A stretch of 64,000 bases of DNA from Marinicella algicola (GTDB lineage Bacteria > Pseudomonadota > Gammaproteobacteria > Xanthomonadales > Marinicellaceae). The DNA lies in assembly GCF_028401385.1 (NCBI RefSeq), contig NZ_JAQOMR010000001.1, positions 932,501-996,500 of the forward strand, given 5' to 3'. A program made the position numbers and the translations under genes. The notes under the pieces are model-generated. The model worked only from the letters and a program-made list of their open reading frames with translations. It was not told the origin of the DNA and searched no databases. Shown here piece by piece: positions 40,790 through 50,377 of this stretch; position 1 is the first letter of the stretch, and each line of letters starts with the position of its first letter.

Positions 40790-42262
40790 ATGACACAGGA
40801 CACCACGACATTGACCCGGCAGGATGCGCCCGCAACCAACCAGCGCAAGGTTTTCATCAAAACCTATGGCTGTCAGATGAATGTCTATGACAGTGAACGC
40901 ATGGGCGAGGCGCTCGCCGCTGACGGCTATCAGCCGACCGAGGTGATCGAGGATGCGGATCTCATTCTACTCAACACCTGTCACATCCGTGAAAAGGCGG
41001 CGGAAAAAGTCTATTCCGCGCTCGGGCGCTACCGCGACCTGAAGGCTGACCGCAAGCGGCAGGGCCGTGAAACCCTGATCGGCGTTGCCGGTTGCGTTGC
41101 TCAGGCGGAAGGCGAGGAAATCCTGCGCCGTGCGCCGGATGTCAACGTCGTGATTGGCCCGCAGACCTATCACCGGCTTCCCGAAGCGCTGCGCCGCGCC
41201 AAGACCGGCGAGCGCGTGGTCGATACCGAATACGCGGTCGAGGACAAGTTCGACTACCTGCCAAAGAAAGAGCGCGGCAACGGTCCGAAGAATGTTTCCG
41301 CATTTCTGACGGTGCAGGAAGGCTGCGACAAGTTCTGTACCTTCTGCGTGGTGCCTTATACGCGCGGGTCCGAAATCTCCCGCTCGCGCAAACAGATCGT
41401 CGATGAGGCGAACCGGTTGGCCGAAAACGGCGTGCGTGAAATCACGCTGCTGGGTCAAAATGTCAACGCCTGGCACGGCGAGGGGCCGGACGGCGCGGAA
41501 TGGGGGCTTGGCGCGCTTCTGTTTGATCTTGCCGCAATCCACGGTATCGACCGGTTGCGCTACACCACCAGCCACCCGCGCGATATGGATGAGCGGCTGA
41601 TGGCGGCTCACCGTGAATTGCCGGAGCTGATGCCCTATCTGCATCTGCCGGTACAGTCCGGTTCCGACCGAATTCTGAAAGCGATGAACCGCCGCCATAC
41701 GGCTGAAGAATATCTGGCTCTGATCGAGCGTATCCGTGAAGTGCGGCCCGATATCGCCATGTCCGGCGATTTCATTGTCGGCTTTCCCGGTGAGACGGAA
41801 GAGGATTTCCAGGCCACGCTCGACCTGGTTGAAAAGGTGCGTTATGCGCAGGCCTTCTCGTTCAAATATTCGCCGCGTCCGGGAACTCCTGGTGCTGAAC
41901 TTGGCGATCAGGTGCCGGAAGCGGTCAAGGCCGAGCGCCTGCAGCGGCTGCAGGCGATGCTCACGCGTCATCAGCTCGAGTTCGCGCAATCGCGGATCGG
42001 CATGGAAATGGACATTCTGCTGGAAAAGCCCGGTCGTAATTCCGGCCAGCTGATTGGTCGTTCGCCTTGGCTGCAATCGGTGGTGATCGATGCCGGTGAT
42101 GCCAATGTCGGCGATATGGTGCGTGTAAAAGTGACAGATGCCAGTGCCAATAGCCTGGCGGCGATCTCGTCTCAGTTGACCTGTGACAGCGCGGTGAAAT
42201 CTTGGGCGCTGCCTGAAATTCACTTCACAAAGCGAAGAATCGCGTTTAGCCTTTCTCCATGA
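40790..42262 (+). CDS. miaB: tRNA-2-methylthio-N6-dimethylallyladenosine synthase MiaB
   Basis: 490 residues, complete. The UPF0004 domain ([34 protein letters not shown]) leads to the radical SAM motif [15 protein letters not shown] and the TRAM domain at the C-terminus. It adds a methylthio group to A37 of tRNA. The last 30 residues (SALTC-like end) extend past the usual TRAM domain. Confidence 0.95.
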   Translation: MTQDTTTLTRQDAPATNQRKVFIKTYGCQMNVYDSERMGEALAADGYQPTEVIEDADLILLNTCHIREKAAEKVYSALGRYRDLKADRKRQGRETLIGVAGCVAQAEGEEILRRAPDVNVVIGPQTYHRLPEALRRAKTGERVVDTEYAVEDKFDYLPKKERGNGPKNVSAFLTVQEGCDKFCTFCVVPYTRGSEISRSRKQIVDEANRLAENGVREITLLGQNVNAWHGEGPDGAEWGLGALLFDLAAIHGIDRLRYTTSHPRDMDERLMAAHRELPELMPYLHLPVQSGSDRILKAMNRRHTAEEYLALIERIREVRPDIAMSGDFIVGFPGETEEDFQATLDLVEKVRYAQAFSFKYSPRPGTPGAELGDQVPEAVKAERLQRLQAMLTRHQLEFAQSRIGMEMDILLEKPGRNSGQLIGRSPWLQSVVIDAGDANVGDMVRVKVTDASANSLAAISSQLTCDSAVKSWALPEIHFTKRRIAFSLSP

Positions 42263-42412
42263 AGAGCGATTGGCGAATAAAGAATCACATTTCTGCCGCT
42301 TTACCTCTGTCGTTGACTGAACGATTTCCTATGTATCGCAACAAAGACACTGCATGTGCCGGGCTGAGGCCTGCAGGTGGTGCCATTTGCTTTTGTCAAG
42401 GAGACGGACCGC

Positions 42413-43460
42413 TTGAACGCTACTGAGATGGTTGCAAAGCATGAAATCCAGGCCGGGCCGACCGCCGAGGCCAGCCATTCTCGTCCTGACATTCGAGAAC
42501 AACCGCTATGCCAGCGCGTTGTTCGGCCAGTTCGACGAGCATCTGAAATTGCTGGAAAAGCAGCTTGCCGTAACGGCGGTGCCGCGTGGCAATTCGGTCG
42601 CGCTCAGCGGCTCGACGCTCGCCACGCATCAGGCAAGACGCGCGCTCGATTATCTCTATGAGCAGCTTCAGAAAGGCGTTCAGTTGGAAAAATCCGATGT
42701 CGAAGGGGCAATCCGCATGGCGCAGGCCGCTGACGATCAGCTGACCCTGCCGACGCTGGAGCGCAAGGCACGGCTTTCGATGTCGCAGGTTTCGACACGC
42801 AAGAAGTCGATTGCTGCCCGCACACCGGCACAGGATGCCTATATCCGCGCCATGGAACGCAACGAACTGGTCTTCGGTGTTGGCCCTGCGGGGACCGGCA
42901 AAACCTATCTTGCCGTGGCCCATGCCGCCCAGCTTCTGGAGCGCGGTGCAATCGAGAAGATCATTCTGTCGCGCCCTGCTGTGGAAGCGGGTGAACGGCT
43001 CGGCTTCCTGCCGGGCGATATGAAGGAAAAGGTCGACCCTTATCTGAGGCCGCTTTACGATGCGCTTTATGACATGATCCCGGGCGAGCGGGTGGAGCGC
43101 GCCCTGACGGCGGGCGTGATCGAGATTGCGCCGCTGGCCTTCATGCGCGGACGTACGCTGACGAATGCCGCGATCATTCTCGACGAGGCGCAGAACACCA
43201 CCTCGATGCAGATGAAGATGTTTCTGACGCGGCTTGGCGAAAATTCGCGCATGGTTGTCACCGGCGATCCGAGCCAGGTCGATCTGCCGCGCGGTGTCAA
43301 ATCCGGCCTAGTCGAAGCGTTGTCCGTGCTTGAGGGCGTGGAAGGTGTTTCGACCAACCGGTTTACCGATAAGGATGTCGTCCGTCACCCGCTCGTCGCC
43401 CGCATCGTTGCGGCCTATGAGGGACGTCTTGTACCGTCCACCAGCGGCGATGATCGCTGA
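42413..43460 (+). CDS. PhoH family P-loop protein (one apparent frameshift)
   Basis: The PhoH/YbeZ ATPase: [19 protein letters not shown] is Walker [21 protein letters not shown] is Walker B, and [17 protein letters not shown] is a further family signature. The gene is read from a TTG at 42413 with AAGGAG before it ([15 protein letters not shown]). An extra C near 42480 shifts the frame; removing it gives [15 protein letters not shown], as in rhizobial orthologues. In other bacteria YbeZ acts with YbeY, the next gene. Confidence 0.9.
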
Positions 43461-43462
43461 CG

Positions 43463-43969
43463 ATGCCAGCATTTGACTATCAGGTCAGCCGGGACGCTGA
43501 TGGCTGGCCCCAGGAGGAGGAGCTCGAGGCTCAGGTTGCGCGCGTGATCGGGGCGGCTGCCGTTTACCTTACCGAACAGGAAGGGCAGCCGTTTCCTGAA
43601 AATCCGCCGGAACTGTCGCTTGTTTTTTCTGATGATGCGGCCATCCGCGACATCAATGCGGAGTGGCGGGACAAGGACAGCGCGACCAATGTGCTGTCGT
43701 TCCCGGCCTTTCCGGTCTTCCCTGGCGACATGCCGGGGCCGATGCTCGGCGATATCGTGATTGCCTTTGAAACGGTTGCGCGGGAGGCCGAAGTGCTCGA
43801 AAAGAGCTTCGACGATCATCTGACCCATCTTCTGGTGCATGGATTCCTGCATCTTTTGGGGTATGATCACATCGAAAATGACGAAGCAGAGGTCATGGAG
43901 GGGCTGGAGACTCGCATTCTGGCCACACTTGACCTATCTGATCCGTATCAGGGCAGCGACCCTCTCTAA
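43463..43969 (+). CDS. ybeY: rRNA maturation endonuclease YbeY
   Basis: 168 residues. The zinc-binding motif [11 protein letters not shown] (HxxxHxxxxxH) is intact and is preceded by [19 protein letters not shown]. The gene is 2 bases after phoH. It acts in 16S rRNA 3' end maturation and rRNA quality control, and some literature also implicates it in sRNA regulation in Sinorhizobium. Confidence 0.95.
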   Translation: MPAFDYQVSRDADGWPQEEELEAQVARVIGAAAVYLTEQEGQPFPENPPELSLVFSDDAAIRDINAEWRDKDSATNVLSFPAFPVFPGDMPGPMLGDIVIAFETVAREAEVLEKSFDDHLTHLLVHGFLHLLGYDHIENDEAEVMEGLETRILATLDLSDPYQGSDPL

Positions 43970-43982
43970 CGCCGAAAGAACG

Positions 43983-45203
43983 ATGAACCAGCAACAAACA
44001 GTACCGCTTGCAGACAGCGGTCAGGGAGCCGAAGACGGCTCCTCACTCGACGAGCCCAACAGTCCGGTCTCGGACAAAAACCCTCAGAAACATGCCAGCT
44101 CCCCGCTGCGGGGCCTTCTGCTGCGCTTCAAGCGCAACGGAAACGGCTCCTCCCGCCTGCGTGAGGATCTGGAGGATGCGCTTTCGACCGAAAGGGCCGG
44201 GGACAATGATTTCTCGCCCGAAGAAAGGGCGATGCTCAACAATATACTCCGTTTTCGAGAGGTCCGGGTCGAGGACACGATGGTTCCCCGGGCCGATATC
44301 GATGCGGTGGAGCAGGGCACAACAATCGGGGAATTGCTGCTGATTTTTGAAAATTGCGGTCATTCGCGCATGCCGGTCTTCTGCGAGACGCTGGATGACC
44401 CGCGCGGTATGGTCCACATCCGCGATCTTCTGGCCTATCTTTCCAAGCAGGCCCGCGGTCGCCGTCGCGCGCGGCCCGCCAATGCGCGTGATGCGGCAAA
44501 GTCGACCGCGGCCAAGAGCGGTGAGGTCAAGCCCGCCGAACGGCAGGGTCGGGGCCACCAGAACCCGCTCGACCTCGGCAAGGTCAATCTTGACAAGACA
44601 GTCGCCGAAGCCGGAATTATCAGGCCGGTTCTGTTCGTGCCGCCGTCCATGCTCGCATCCGATCTGCTGCAGCGCATGCAGGCCGGTCGTACCCAGATGG
44701 CGCTTGTGATCGATGAATATGGCGGGACAGACGGCCTCGTCTCCCATGAAGATATCGTGGAAATGGTCATTGGCGAGATCGACGACGAGCACGACAGCGA
44801 AGAAGCGATGTTCACGCGCGTATCCGAGGATGTATTCTTGGCCGATGCCCGTGTCGAGCTGGAGGATATCGCGGAAGCGATCGGTCCCGATTTCGAAATC
44901 GGCGAACATGCCGAGGATGTCGATACGCTCGGCGGCCTGATTTTCTCTGCTATCGGCCGGATCCCCGCCCGTGGCGAGGTGATCCAGGCACTGCCCGGAT
45001 CTGAAGTACACATTCTTGATGCCGACCCCCGCCGCATCCGCCGCGTCAGGGTTCTGCGCAAGCGCGGGTCTGCCCGCCGTCGTTCAGCCGCTGCCGCCCG
45101 TGCCGGTGTTCCAGGCCATGATGAGGCTCGAGAGGCGGGGCAGGGCGACGAAGTTGCTGCCGACGATATCATGGTCGATGGGCACTCCGAGGCCAGAGAC
45201 TAG
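43983..45203 (+). CDS. Hemolysin-family (CorC/TlyC) protein with two CBS domains
   Basis: 406 residues without the usual membrane domain: cytoplasmic CorC form. RVEDTMVPRADIDAVEQGTT begins CBS1, IRPVLFVPPSMLASDLLQRM and LVIDEYGGTDGLVSHEDIVEMVIGEI form CBS2, and the CorC_HlyC domain follows (FSAIGRIPARGEVI). The name hemolysin is historical; a role in magnesium or cobalt efflux is likely. A basic, alanine-rich insert lies between the CBS domains. It overlaps the lnt start. Confidence 0.88.
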   Translation: MNQQQTVPLADSGQGAEDGSSLDEPNSPVSDKNPQKHASSPLRGLLLRFKRNGNGSSRLREDLEDALSTERAGDNDFSPEERAMLNNILRFREVRVEDTMVPRADIDAVEQGTTIGELLLIFENCGHSRMPVFCETLDDPRGMVHIRDLLAYLSKQARGRRRARPANARDAAKSTAAKSGEVKPAERQGRGHQNPLDLGKVNLDKTVAEAGIIRPVLFVPPSMLASDLLQRMQAGRTQMALVIDEYGGTDGLVSHEDIVEMVIGEIDDEHDSEEAMFTRVSEDVFLADARVELEDIAEAIGPDFEIGEHAEDVDTLGGLIFSAIGRIPARGEVIQALPGSEVHILDADPRRIRRVRVLRKRGSARRRSAAAARAGVPGHDEAREAGQGDEVAADDIMVDGHSEARD

Positions 45204-46710
45204 GCCCGAGGTGCTGTTTCCAGACAAGGTGGGGCCGTCTTTGAGGCTGGCGCGTTACTTTCAGTCACTTCGCAGCTGGCATAGGCGTTTTGCGCTTTTT
45301 GCCTGCGGTGCTCTGGCGACCTTTGCGTTGGCGCCGTTTGGCCTGTTGCCCGTCATGTTCGTCGCCATGCCCGCTCTGGTGTGGATGATGGACGGTGCGC
45401 TTGATGCAAAGACAGGCCAGCAGCGGCTTCTCGCCGGCTTTGCCTGCGGCTGGTGGTTTGGATTCGGTTATTTCGTTTTTGGGCTCTGGTGGCTCGGTGT
45501 TGCCCTTTTGAAGGAAGCCTCGCTTTACGCCTGGGCGCTTCCGCTGGCCGTGTTGGGTTTTCCGGCTGCGCTTGCGCTGTTTTACGGGCTTGCCGGTGCC
45601 ATGGCGGCCCGGTTCTGGGCAAAAGGCCCGCTTCGTCTCGTCGCTCTCGCAGCAGCATTGACGTTGGTTGAATGGCTGCGCGGACATATGGCGAGCGGGT
45701 TTCCGTGGAATGCGATTGCCTACACCGCGATTCCGGTACCGCTGTTGATGCAGTCGGTTCGGCTCACCGGGCTTTATGTGATGGGCGGTCTTGCTGTGTT
45801 CATCTTCGCATCACCGGTGCTTGTTGCCGATCCCAGGGGACGTTTCATCGGGCTGTCGGTTTCGCTCATGCTGGTCGCAGGTGATCTCGGCTATGGCTGG
45901 TATCGGCTCAATACCGCCGACGATAATGCGGAAAGAAGCATCAATTTTCGCCTGGTTCAGCCCGCTATCGAAGAACAGGCATGGCGCAGCAGCGAGGGCC
46001 GTGCTGATATCTTCGCAAGACTGATCGCGCTTTCCACCCGTCCTGCTGAACCGGGCGCTCCTGAACCCGATGTGATCGTCTGGCCTGAAAGCACGCTGCC
46101 GTTTCTTCTTGAGGAACGGCCTGACGCGCGGACGGCGATTGGCGAAATGCTGAAGCCTGGACAAGTACTGATCCTCGGGGCGGCACAGTTTGCCGGACGC
46201 AAACCGGATGGCTGGCCGGAATTCTACAATGCCATTTATGTTCTCGATGATAGCGGCCAGACGGTATCGGTTGCCGGAAAAACGCATCTGGTACCCTTTG
46301 GCGAGTATTTACCGTTCGAGGATTTCTTCCGCTCGATCGGGCTTGCGGCGCTGACCGCGCTTCCGGGGAGCTATGTGCCGGCAGACAACCGGCAGATGTT
46401 GATCCTGCCTGACGGCCTGACGTTGTTTCCACTGGTCTGCTACGAGGCCAGTTTTCCGCGCCTCGTCGCTGGCCAGACCGCCGGGACTGCGGCTCTGTTG
46501 AACCTGACCTATGACGCATGGTTCGGCCGGACGCCGGGCCCGTACCAGCATTTTGGGCAGGCGCGTTTGCGGGCTGTCGAAACGGGCAAGATGTTGATCC
46601 GTGTCGGAGAAAACGGTGTTACCGCTATCATCGATAGCAGGGGCAATATACTCGACAGACTGCCCTTCGACAGACCTGGCGTGCTCGACCGCAAGATTGC
46701 TCTTCCTTAG
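45178..46710 (+). CDS. lnt: Apolipoprotein N-acyltransferase
   Basis: About 510 residues, with several membrane helices and a nitrilase domain. The catalytic triad is visible as WPESTLPF (Glu), AGKTHLVPFGEYLPF (Lys) and LVCYEASFPRL (Cys). Lnt adds the third acyl chain to lipoproteins, completing the pathway with LspA. The ATG at 45178 lies in the end of the CorC gene; a GTG about 30 bases downstream is an alternative. Confidence 0.93.
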   Translation: MGTPRPETRPEVLFPDKVGPSLRLARYFQSLRSWHRRFALFACGALATFALAPFGLLPVMFVAMPALVWMMDGALDAKTGQQRLLAGFACGWWFGFGYFVFGLWWLGVALLKEASLYAWALPLAVLGFPAALALFYGLAGAMAARFWAKGPLRLVALAAALTLVEWLRGHMASGFPWNAIAYTAIPVPLLMQSVRLTGLYVMGGLAVFIFASPVLVADPRGRFIGLSVSLMLVAGDLGYGWYRLNTADDNAERSINFRLVQPAIEEQAWRSSEGRADIFARLIALSTRPAEPGAPEPDVIVWPESTLPFLLEERPDARTAIGEMLKPGQVLILGAAQFAGRKPDGWPEFYNAIYVLDDSGQTVSVAGKTHLVPFGEYLPFEDFFRSIGLAALTALPGSYVPADNRQMLILPDGLTLFPLVCYEASFPRLVAGQTAGTAALLNLTYDAWFGRTPGPYQHFGQARLRAVETGKMLIRVGENGVTAIIDSRGNILDRLPFDRPGVLDRKIALP

Positions 46711-46766
46711 ATTGCACCGATTGTGAAAATAGCTAAAAGATGTATCTATGGTTGAGGTCAATGTAC

Positions 46767-46784
46767 TAAATAAGCTATTATTTA
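46767..46784. promoter_or_regulatory. Perfect 18-bp palindrome upstream of praR-like gene
   Basis: TAAATAA - GCTA - TTATTTA: perfect 7-base arms with a 4-base spacer. It looks like an operator for a dimeric regulator; the regulator is not identified. Confidence 0.45.
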
Positions 46785-46828
46785 TTCACCCCATGGTTTT
46801 ATATTTTGCGCATAATTGACCGGATTAC

Positions 46829-46840
46829 TGCAAAATTGCA
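46829..46840. promoter_or_regulatory. Short palindrome TGCAA-AA-TTGCA
   Basis: Perfect 5-base arms with a 2-base spacer, about 120 bases before the reading frame. It might be a binding site for the PraR-like regulator itself (autoregulation), but that is a guess from position only. Confidence 0.3.
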
Positions 46841-46960
46841 TAGTGATTCAGCTTGGCCGTCAACCAAGGCTTTTTGTTGCCGCACTCTTATGGTTGTAGT
46901 CCAGCTTGATCGGGTGTGGCTTGAAAGAAGATGCCAGGCTGCGAAAAAGTAGGATAAGAA

Positions 46961-47372
46961 ATGACAGAAAACAAAAAAACCGAACCCCATCGACATTCAT
47001 GTTGGGAGTCGGATCAGGTTGCGCCGTACCATGTTGGGCATGAGCCAGGAAAAGCTTGGTGAAAGCCTAGGAATTACATTCCAGCAGATTCAGAAATACG
47101 AAAAGGGCACCAATCGTGTTGGTGCCAGCCGCCTTCAGAATATTTCTACGATTCTGAACGTTCCGGTGGCCTTCTTCTTCGAAGACGCGCCCGGCGATCA
47201 GGGACCGAATGCCGCAGGCATGGCCGAAGCTTCGAGCTCCAGCTATGTCGTCGACTTTCTGTCTTCTTCTGAAGGTCTTCAACTCAACCGGGCTTTTGTG
47301 AAGATCAGCGACGCGAAAGTGCGCCGCAAGCTGGTTGATCTCGTCAAAACACTGGCAGCTGAGGCAGACTGA
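46961..47372 (+). CDS. praR: XRE-family regulator resembling PraR (one apparent frameshift)
   Basis: About 137 residues. The lambda-repressor-type helix-turn-helix (LRRTMLGMSQEKLGESLGI, FQQIQKYEKGTNRVGASRLQ) is followed by a conserved alphaproteobacterial tail (VVDFLSSSEGLQLNRAFVKI). The ATG at 46961 reads MTENKK, and an A7 run at 46973-46979 carries a 1- or 2-base error before PNPIDIHVGSRIR. The protein matches what I recall of PraR, a regulator of attachment and biofilm genes in Rhizobium and of other traits in Azorhizobium. Its location before metK fits. Confidence 0.75.
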
Positions 47373-47396
47373 GCCTCTCAATCGCAAGACCGAGAA

Positions 47397-47423
47397 CCGG
47401 AAGGCCGCCATGCTGCCTTCCGG
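47397..47423 (+). other. Hairpin after the praR-like gene
   Basis: Perfect 8-bp arms CCGGAAGG (47397-47400/47401-47404) and CCTTCCGG (47416-47423), loop of 11 bases. A U-run is lacking, so it may be a weak or Rho-aided transcript end before metK. Confidence 0.5.
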
Positions 47424-47547
47424 GTCCGTTCCATGTCGCGTCGACTATGACGTAAATGGCATAAAGATATATTTATATGGTTGTCCGCTTGTCATTTTGT
47501 GGCGAAGCGTCTAACAAATTCGGGCCAATTTCTATGTGGGAATCCCG

Positions 47548-48784
47548 ATGCGCACCAATTATTTCTTCACCAGCGAATCCGTGTCCGAAGGACATCCCGA
47601 CAAGGTCTGTGACCGGATTTCCGATGAAATCGTGGATCTCATATATCGCGAAGCCGTCAAAACCGGCGTTGATCCGTGGTCGGTGCGGGTCGCCTGTGAG
47701 GCGCTGGCAACGACCAATCGTGTCGTGATTGCCGGTGAGGTGCGGTTGCCGCCGAGCCTGATGAAGAAGGACAAGAACGGCAACGAGATCGTCAACCCGT
47801 CTCGTTTCAAATCTGCGGCGCGCCGTGCGATCCGAAGCATCGGCTATGAGCAGGATGGGTTTAGCTGGAAGACAGTGCGCATTGATGTGCTGTTGCACGC
47901 CCAGTCGGCTCATATCGCGCAGGGCGTCGACAGTGCCTCCGACAGACAGGGTGACGAGGGCGCAGGCGACCAGGGAATCATGTTCGGCTTCGCCTGCAGC
48001 GAAACGCCCGATCTGATGCCTGCGCCGATCTATTACGCTCACCGCATTCTCCAGACGCTTTCCGAAGCCCGCAAGGCAGGAGAAGGCGAGGTTGCGCTTC
48101 TCGGGCCGGATGCCAAGAGCCAGGTGACGGTGCGGTATCACTACGGCAAGGCTGCCGAAGTCACATCCATTGTGCTGTCCACACAGCATACCGATGAAAG
48201 CTGGGATTCCCAAAGGTACGCAGCGTAGTCGAACCCTATATCCGCGAAGCGCTTAGCGGACTGCCGATTTCCGATGACTGTGTCTGGTACATCAATCCGA
48301 CCGGAAAATTCGTCATCGGAGGTCCGGACGGCGACGCGGGGCTGACCGGTCGCAAGATTATCGTTGATACCTATGGCGGCGCAGCCTCCATGGTGGCGGC
48401 GCATTTTCCGGCAAGGACACCACCAAGGTGGACCGCTCCGCTGCCTATGCCGCGCGCTATCTTGCGAAGAATGTGGTTGCCGCCAATTTTGCCGAGAAAT
48501 GCACGATCCAGCTCGCTTATGCTATCGGCGTTTCACAACCGCTCTCGGTGTATGTCGATCTGCACGGAACGGGAAAAATAAGTGAGGATGAAGTCGAAAA
48601 AGCGATCCGCGCGACCATGGACCTTTCGCCATCCGGCATTCGCCGTCACCTGAACCTCAACAAGCCGATTTATGCCAAGACAGCCGCTTACGGCCATTTC
48701 GGCCGCAAGGCCGGTCGCGATGGTTCGTTTTCGTGGGAGCGTCTTGATCTGGTGCGCCCATTGAAGCAGGCTTTGAAGAACTGA
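47548..48784 (+). CDS. metK: S-adenosylmethionine synthetase (two apparent frameshifts)
   Basis: Forms SAM from ATP and methionine. The motifs [21 protein letters not shown] (P-loop and metal ligands), [12 protein letters not shown] and [11 protein letters not shown] are present, and [19 protein letters not shown] after correction. An A is missing at 48212-48214 and a C near 48388. The reconstructed length is 412. No SAM-II-like structure was found in the 5' region. Confidence 0.95.
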
Positions 48785-48793
48785 TCGATCGAC

Positions 48794-49491
48794 GTGAGCG
48801 AAAACAGTCAACATGAAGCCGGAAAGGCCTTTTTCGGTCGCCGCAAGGAAAGCCTCTGCGCGACAGGCAATCACGCAATCTTGCCGAGGTATTGCCGGGT
48901 CTTGCGATCAATCCGGATGAAAGCGCACCTTATGATTTGCGGTCACTTTTTGGCGCAGATGTTAGCACAATCCGCCTCGAGATCGGGTTTGGCGGTGGTG
49001 AGCATCTGCTGCACCGGGTCCGCGAGAACCCCGGGACCGGCTTCATCGGCATCGAACCTTTCGTCAATTCGATGGCGAAGCTGCTGGGACAGGTGGAAGG
49101 CGCTGAGCCTGACAATCTGCGGCTTTATGACGACGATGCGGTTGCCATCCTCGATTGGCTGCCGGAGGCCTCTCTCGACCATATCGACCTTCTTTATCCC
49201 GACCCCTGGCCGAAGCGCCGTCACTGGAAGCGCCGGTTTGTGTCGCAGGTCAATCTCGACCGCTTTTGTCGCGTGCTGAAGCCCGGTGGTCGGTTTTGTT
49301 TCGCCTCCGACATCGATTCTTACATCAACTGGACATTGCTGCATTGCCGCCGGCACGGTGGCTTTGGCTGGCAGGCGCAGTCTTCAGAAGACTGGCTTCG
49401 GCCTTATGACAACTGGCCGGGAACACGCTATGAGGACAAGGCGCGCCGGGAAGGGCGCTCCAGCGCCTATCTGACCTTCTTGAGGATCTGA
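48794..49491 (+). CDS. trmB: tRNA (guanine-N7)-methyltransferase TrmB (one apparent frameshift)
   Basis: [19 protein letters not shown] is the SAM motif, and [19 protein letters not shown] is the catalytic signature of TrmB. A base is missing near 48847 ([19 protein letters not shown] after correction). The start is GTG at 48794, 9 bases after metK. It methylates G46 of tRNA. Confidence 0.93.
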
Positions 49492-49513
49492 ACCCGGCGT
49501 TCCTCTGTTCTCT

Positions 49514-49771
49514 TCAGTGGAGTGTAACGGTCTTCAGGTCTTCTTCCATGGCCTTGAAGAAGATACTTGTGCGGTTTTCCGTCAGCAGGAGAAGTGTTCC
49601 GTCGGCGCCGAAAAGCGCCCAGAGCTTTTCGGCCGTCCTCAGTTCTTTGGCGTCAGGGAACTGTCTGAGCGCCTCTTCTCGCTCGAACACGCGGAAATAG
49701 CCGAGGCGGCCGGCGCCGAAGGCGGCGAGTTGATCGGATTCGGAGAAGGTTGCCGCGGACGGAAATGTCAT
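49514..49771 (-). CDS. DUF1150-family protein
   Basis: 85 residues. The pattern LAAFGAGRLGYFRVFEREEALRQFPD and LWALFGADGTLLLLTENR and the C-terminal LKTVTLH match the small DUF1150 family that accompanies small heat shock proteins in alphaproteobacteria. It is 90 bases downstream of hsp20 on the same strand and probably shares its promoter. The molecular function is unknown. Confidence 0.75.
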   Translation of the reverse strand: MTFPSAATFSESDQLAAFGAGRLGYFRVFEREEALRQFPDAKELRTAEKLWALFGADGTLLLLTENRTSIFFKAMEEDLKTVTLH

Positions 49772-49861
49772 GAGATCAACTTGCCTTTGCCTTTAAGTAT
49801 GGGGAAACGACAGGGGCGGCACTGCGCTTGCGCAGACAACCGAACCTTGTGTTTTCAAAGG

Positions 49862-50266
49862 CTATTCTGAAACCGAAATCTTAATTTTTCGTACCTCTTG
49901 CGGCTTTCTTGCAATGTCGATGGCCAGGAGGCCGCGATCGAGCTTTGCGCCGATAACCTCCATTCCGTCTGCGAGGGAAAACTGCCGGCGGAACTGGCGT
50001 CCGGCTATGCCGCGAAACAGGAATTCACCGCTTTCGCGTTCTTCCCGATTGCCGCTGACGACAAGAATATTATCCTGCGCCACGGCGTCGAGTTCGCCCT
50101 CATCGAAACCGGCGACGGCGAGCGTAATTCTCAGAAAGATGCCGCCAGGCTCGTCGGGGAACCATTCCACGTCAAAGGGCGGGTAACCGGATGCCCCCTT
50201 CAGCGCCTCGCCCGGCGCGCTTTTCTCCAGCATTGTGGGATTGATACGCAGATCGATTCTCGGCAT
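49862..50266 (-). CDS. Small heat shock protein Hsp20 family
   Basis: 134 residues. The alpha-crystallin domain spans about residues 30-128: YPPFDVEWFPDEPGGIFLRI, VAGFDEGELDAVAQDNILVVSGN and LDRGLLAIDIARK; the conserved A-x-x-x-G-L motif reads GAKLDRGLLAI. The N-terminal arm is short (MPRIDLRINPTMLEKS), and an I-x-I anchor (IKISV) lies at the C-terminus. GGGAGG precedes the start. It holds unfolding proteins for DnaK/GrpE (grpE is at 17263). Confidence 0.9.
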   Translation of the reverse strand: MPRIDLRINPTMLEKSAPGEALKGASGYPPFDVEWFPDEPGGIFLRITLAVAGFDEGELDAVAQDNILVVSGNREERESGEFLFRGIAGRQFRRQFSLADGMEVIGAKLDRGLLAIDIARKPQEVRKIKISVSE

Positions 50267-50302
50267 TTGGCGCCTCCCGTCCTTTCGCTTGCGATATGCG
50301 GC

Positions 50303-50328
50303 ATATGGGCGAACGTGGCAAGGTCAAG
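50303..50328 (-). promoter_or_regulatory. RpoH (sigma-32)-type heat shock promoter of hsp20
   Basis: On the minus strand: CTTGAC (-35), 13-base spacer, CCCATAT (-10), close to the alphaproteobacterial RpoH pattern (CTTG... CCCATAT). The -10 is about 37 bases before the hsp20 start, so the leader is only about 30 bases, too short for a ROSE RNA thermometer. Confidence 0.65.
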
Positions 50329-50377
50329 CGAACTTGACAAGTCCAGGGGCAGTGTCCATTCACTCAACCTGAGTTTC

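Larger units (their letters stand above)
46711..46960. other. AT-rich gap upstream of the praR-like regulator
   Basis: 250 bases that are clearly richer in A and T than the surrounding genes. No protein is supported; a minus-strand frame at 46799-46996 shows no family similarity. Two palindromes are present (46767-46784 and 46829-46840), which suggests operator sites. Confidence 0.5.

Noticed and set aside
40967..42223. 418-codon minus-strand frame opposite miaB
   Set aside because: miaB is fully supported; the antisense frame is a GC-skew shadow.
46799..46996. 65-codon minus-strand frame near the praR-like gene
   Set aside because: No ribosome binding site or family; sits in an AT-rich regulatory gap and overlaps the true gene start.
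47380..47547. SAM-II or SAM/SAH riboswitch before metK
   Set aside because: I looked for a compact pseudoknot and conserved sequence near the start; only a terminator-like hairpin at 47397-47423 and AT-rich bases were found.
50267..50302. ROSE RNA thermometer before hsp20
   Set aside because: The predicted leader is only about 30 bases, too short for the multi-stem ROSE element.
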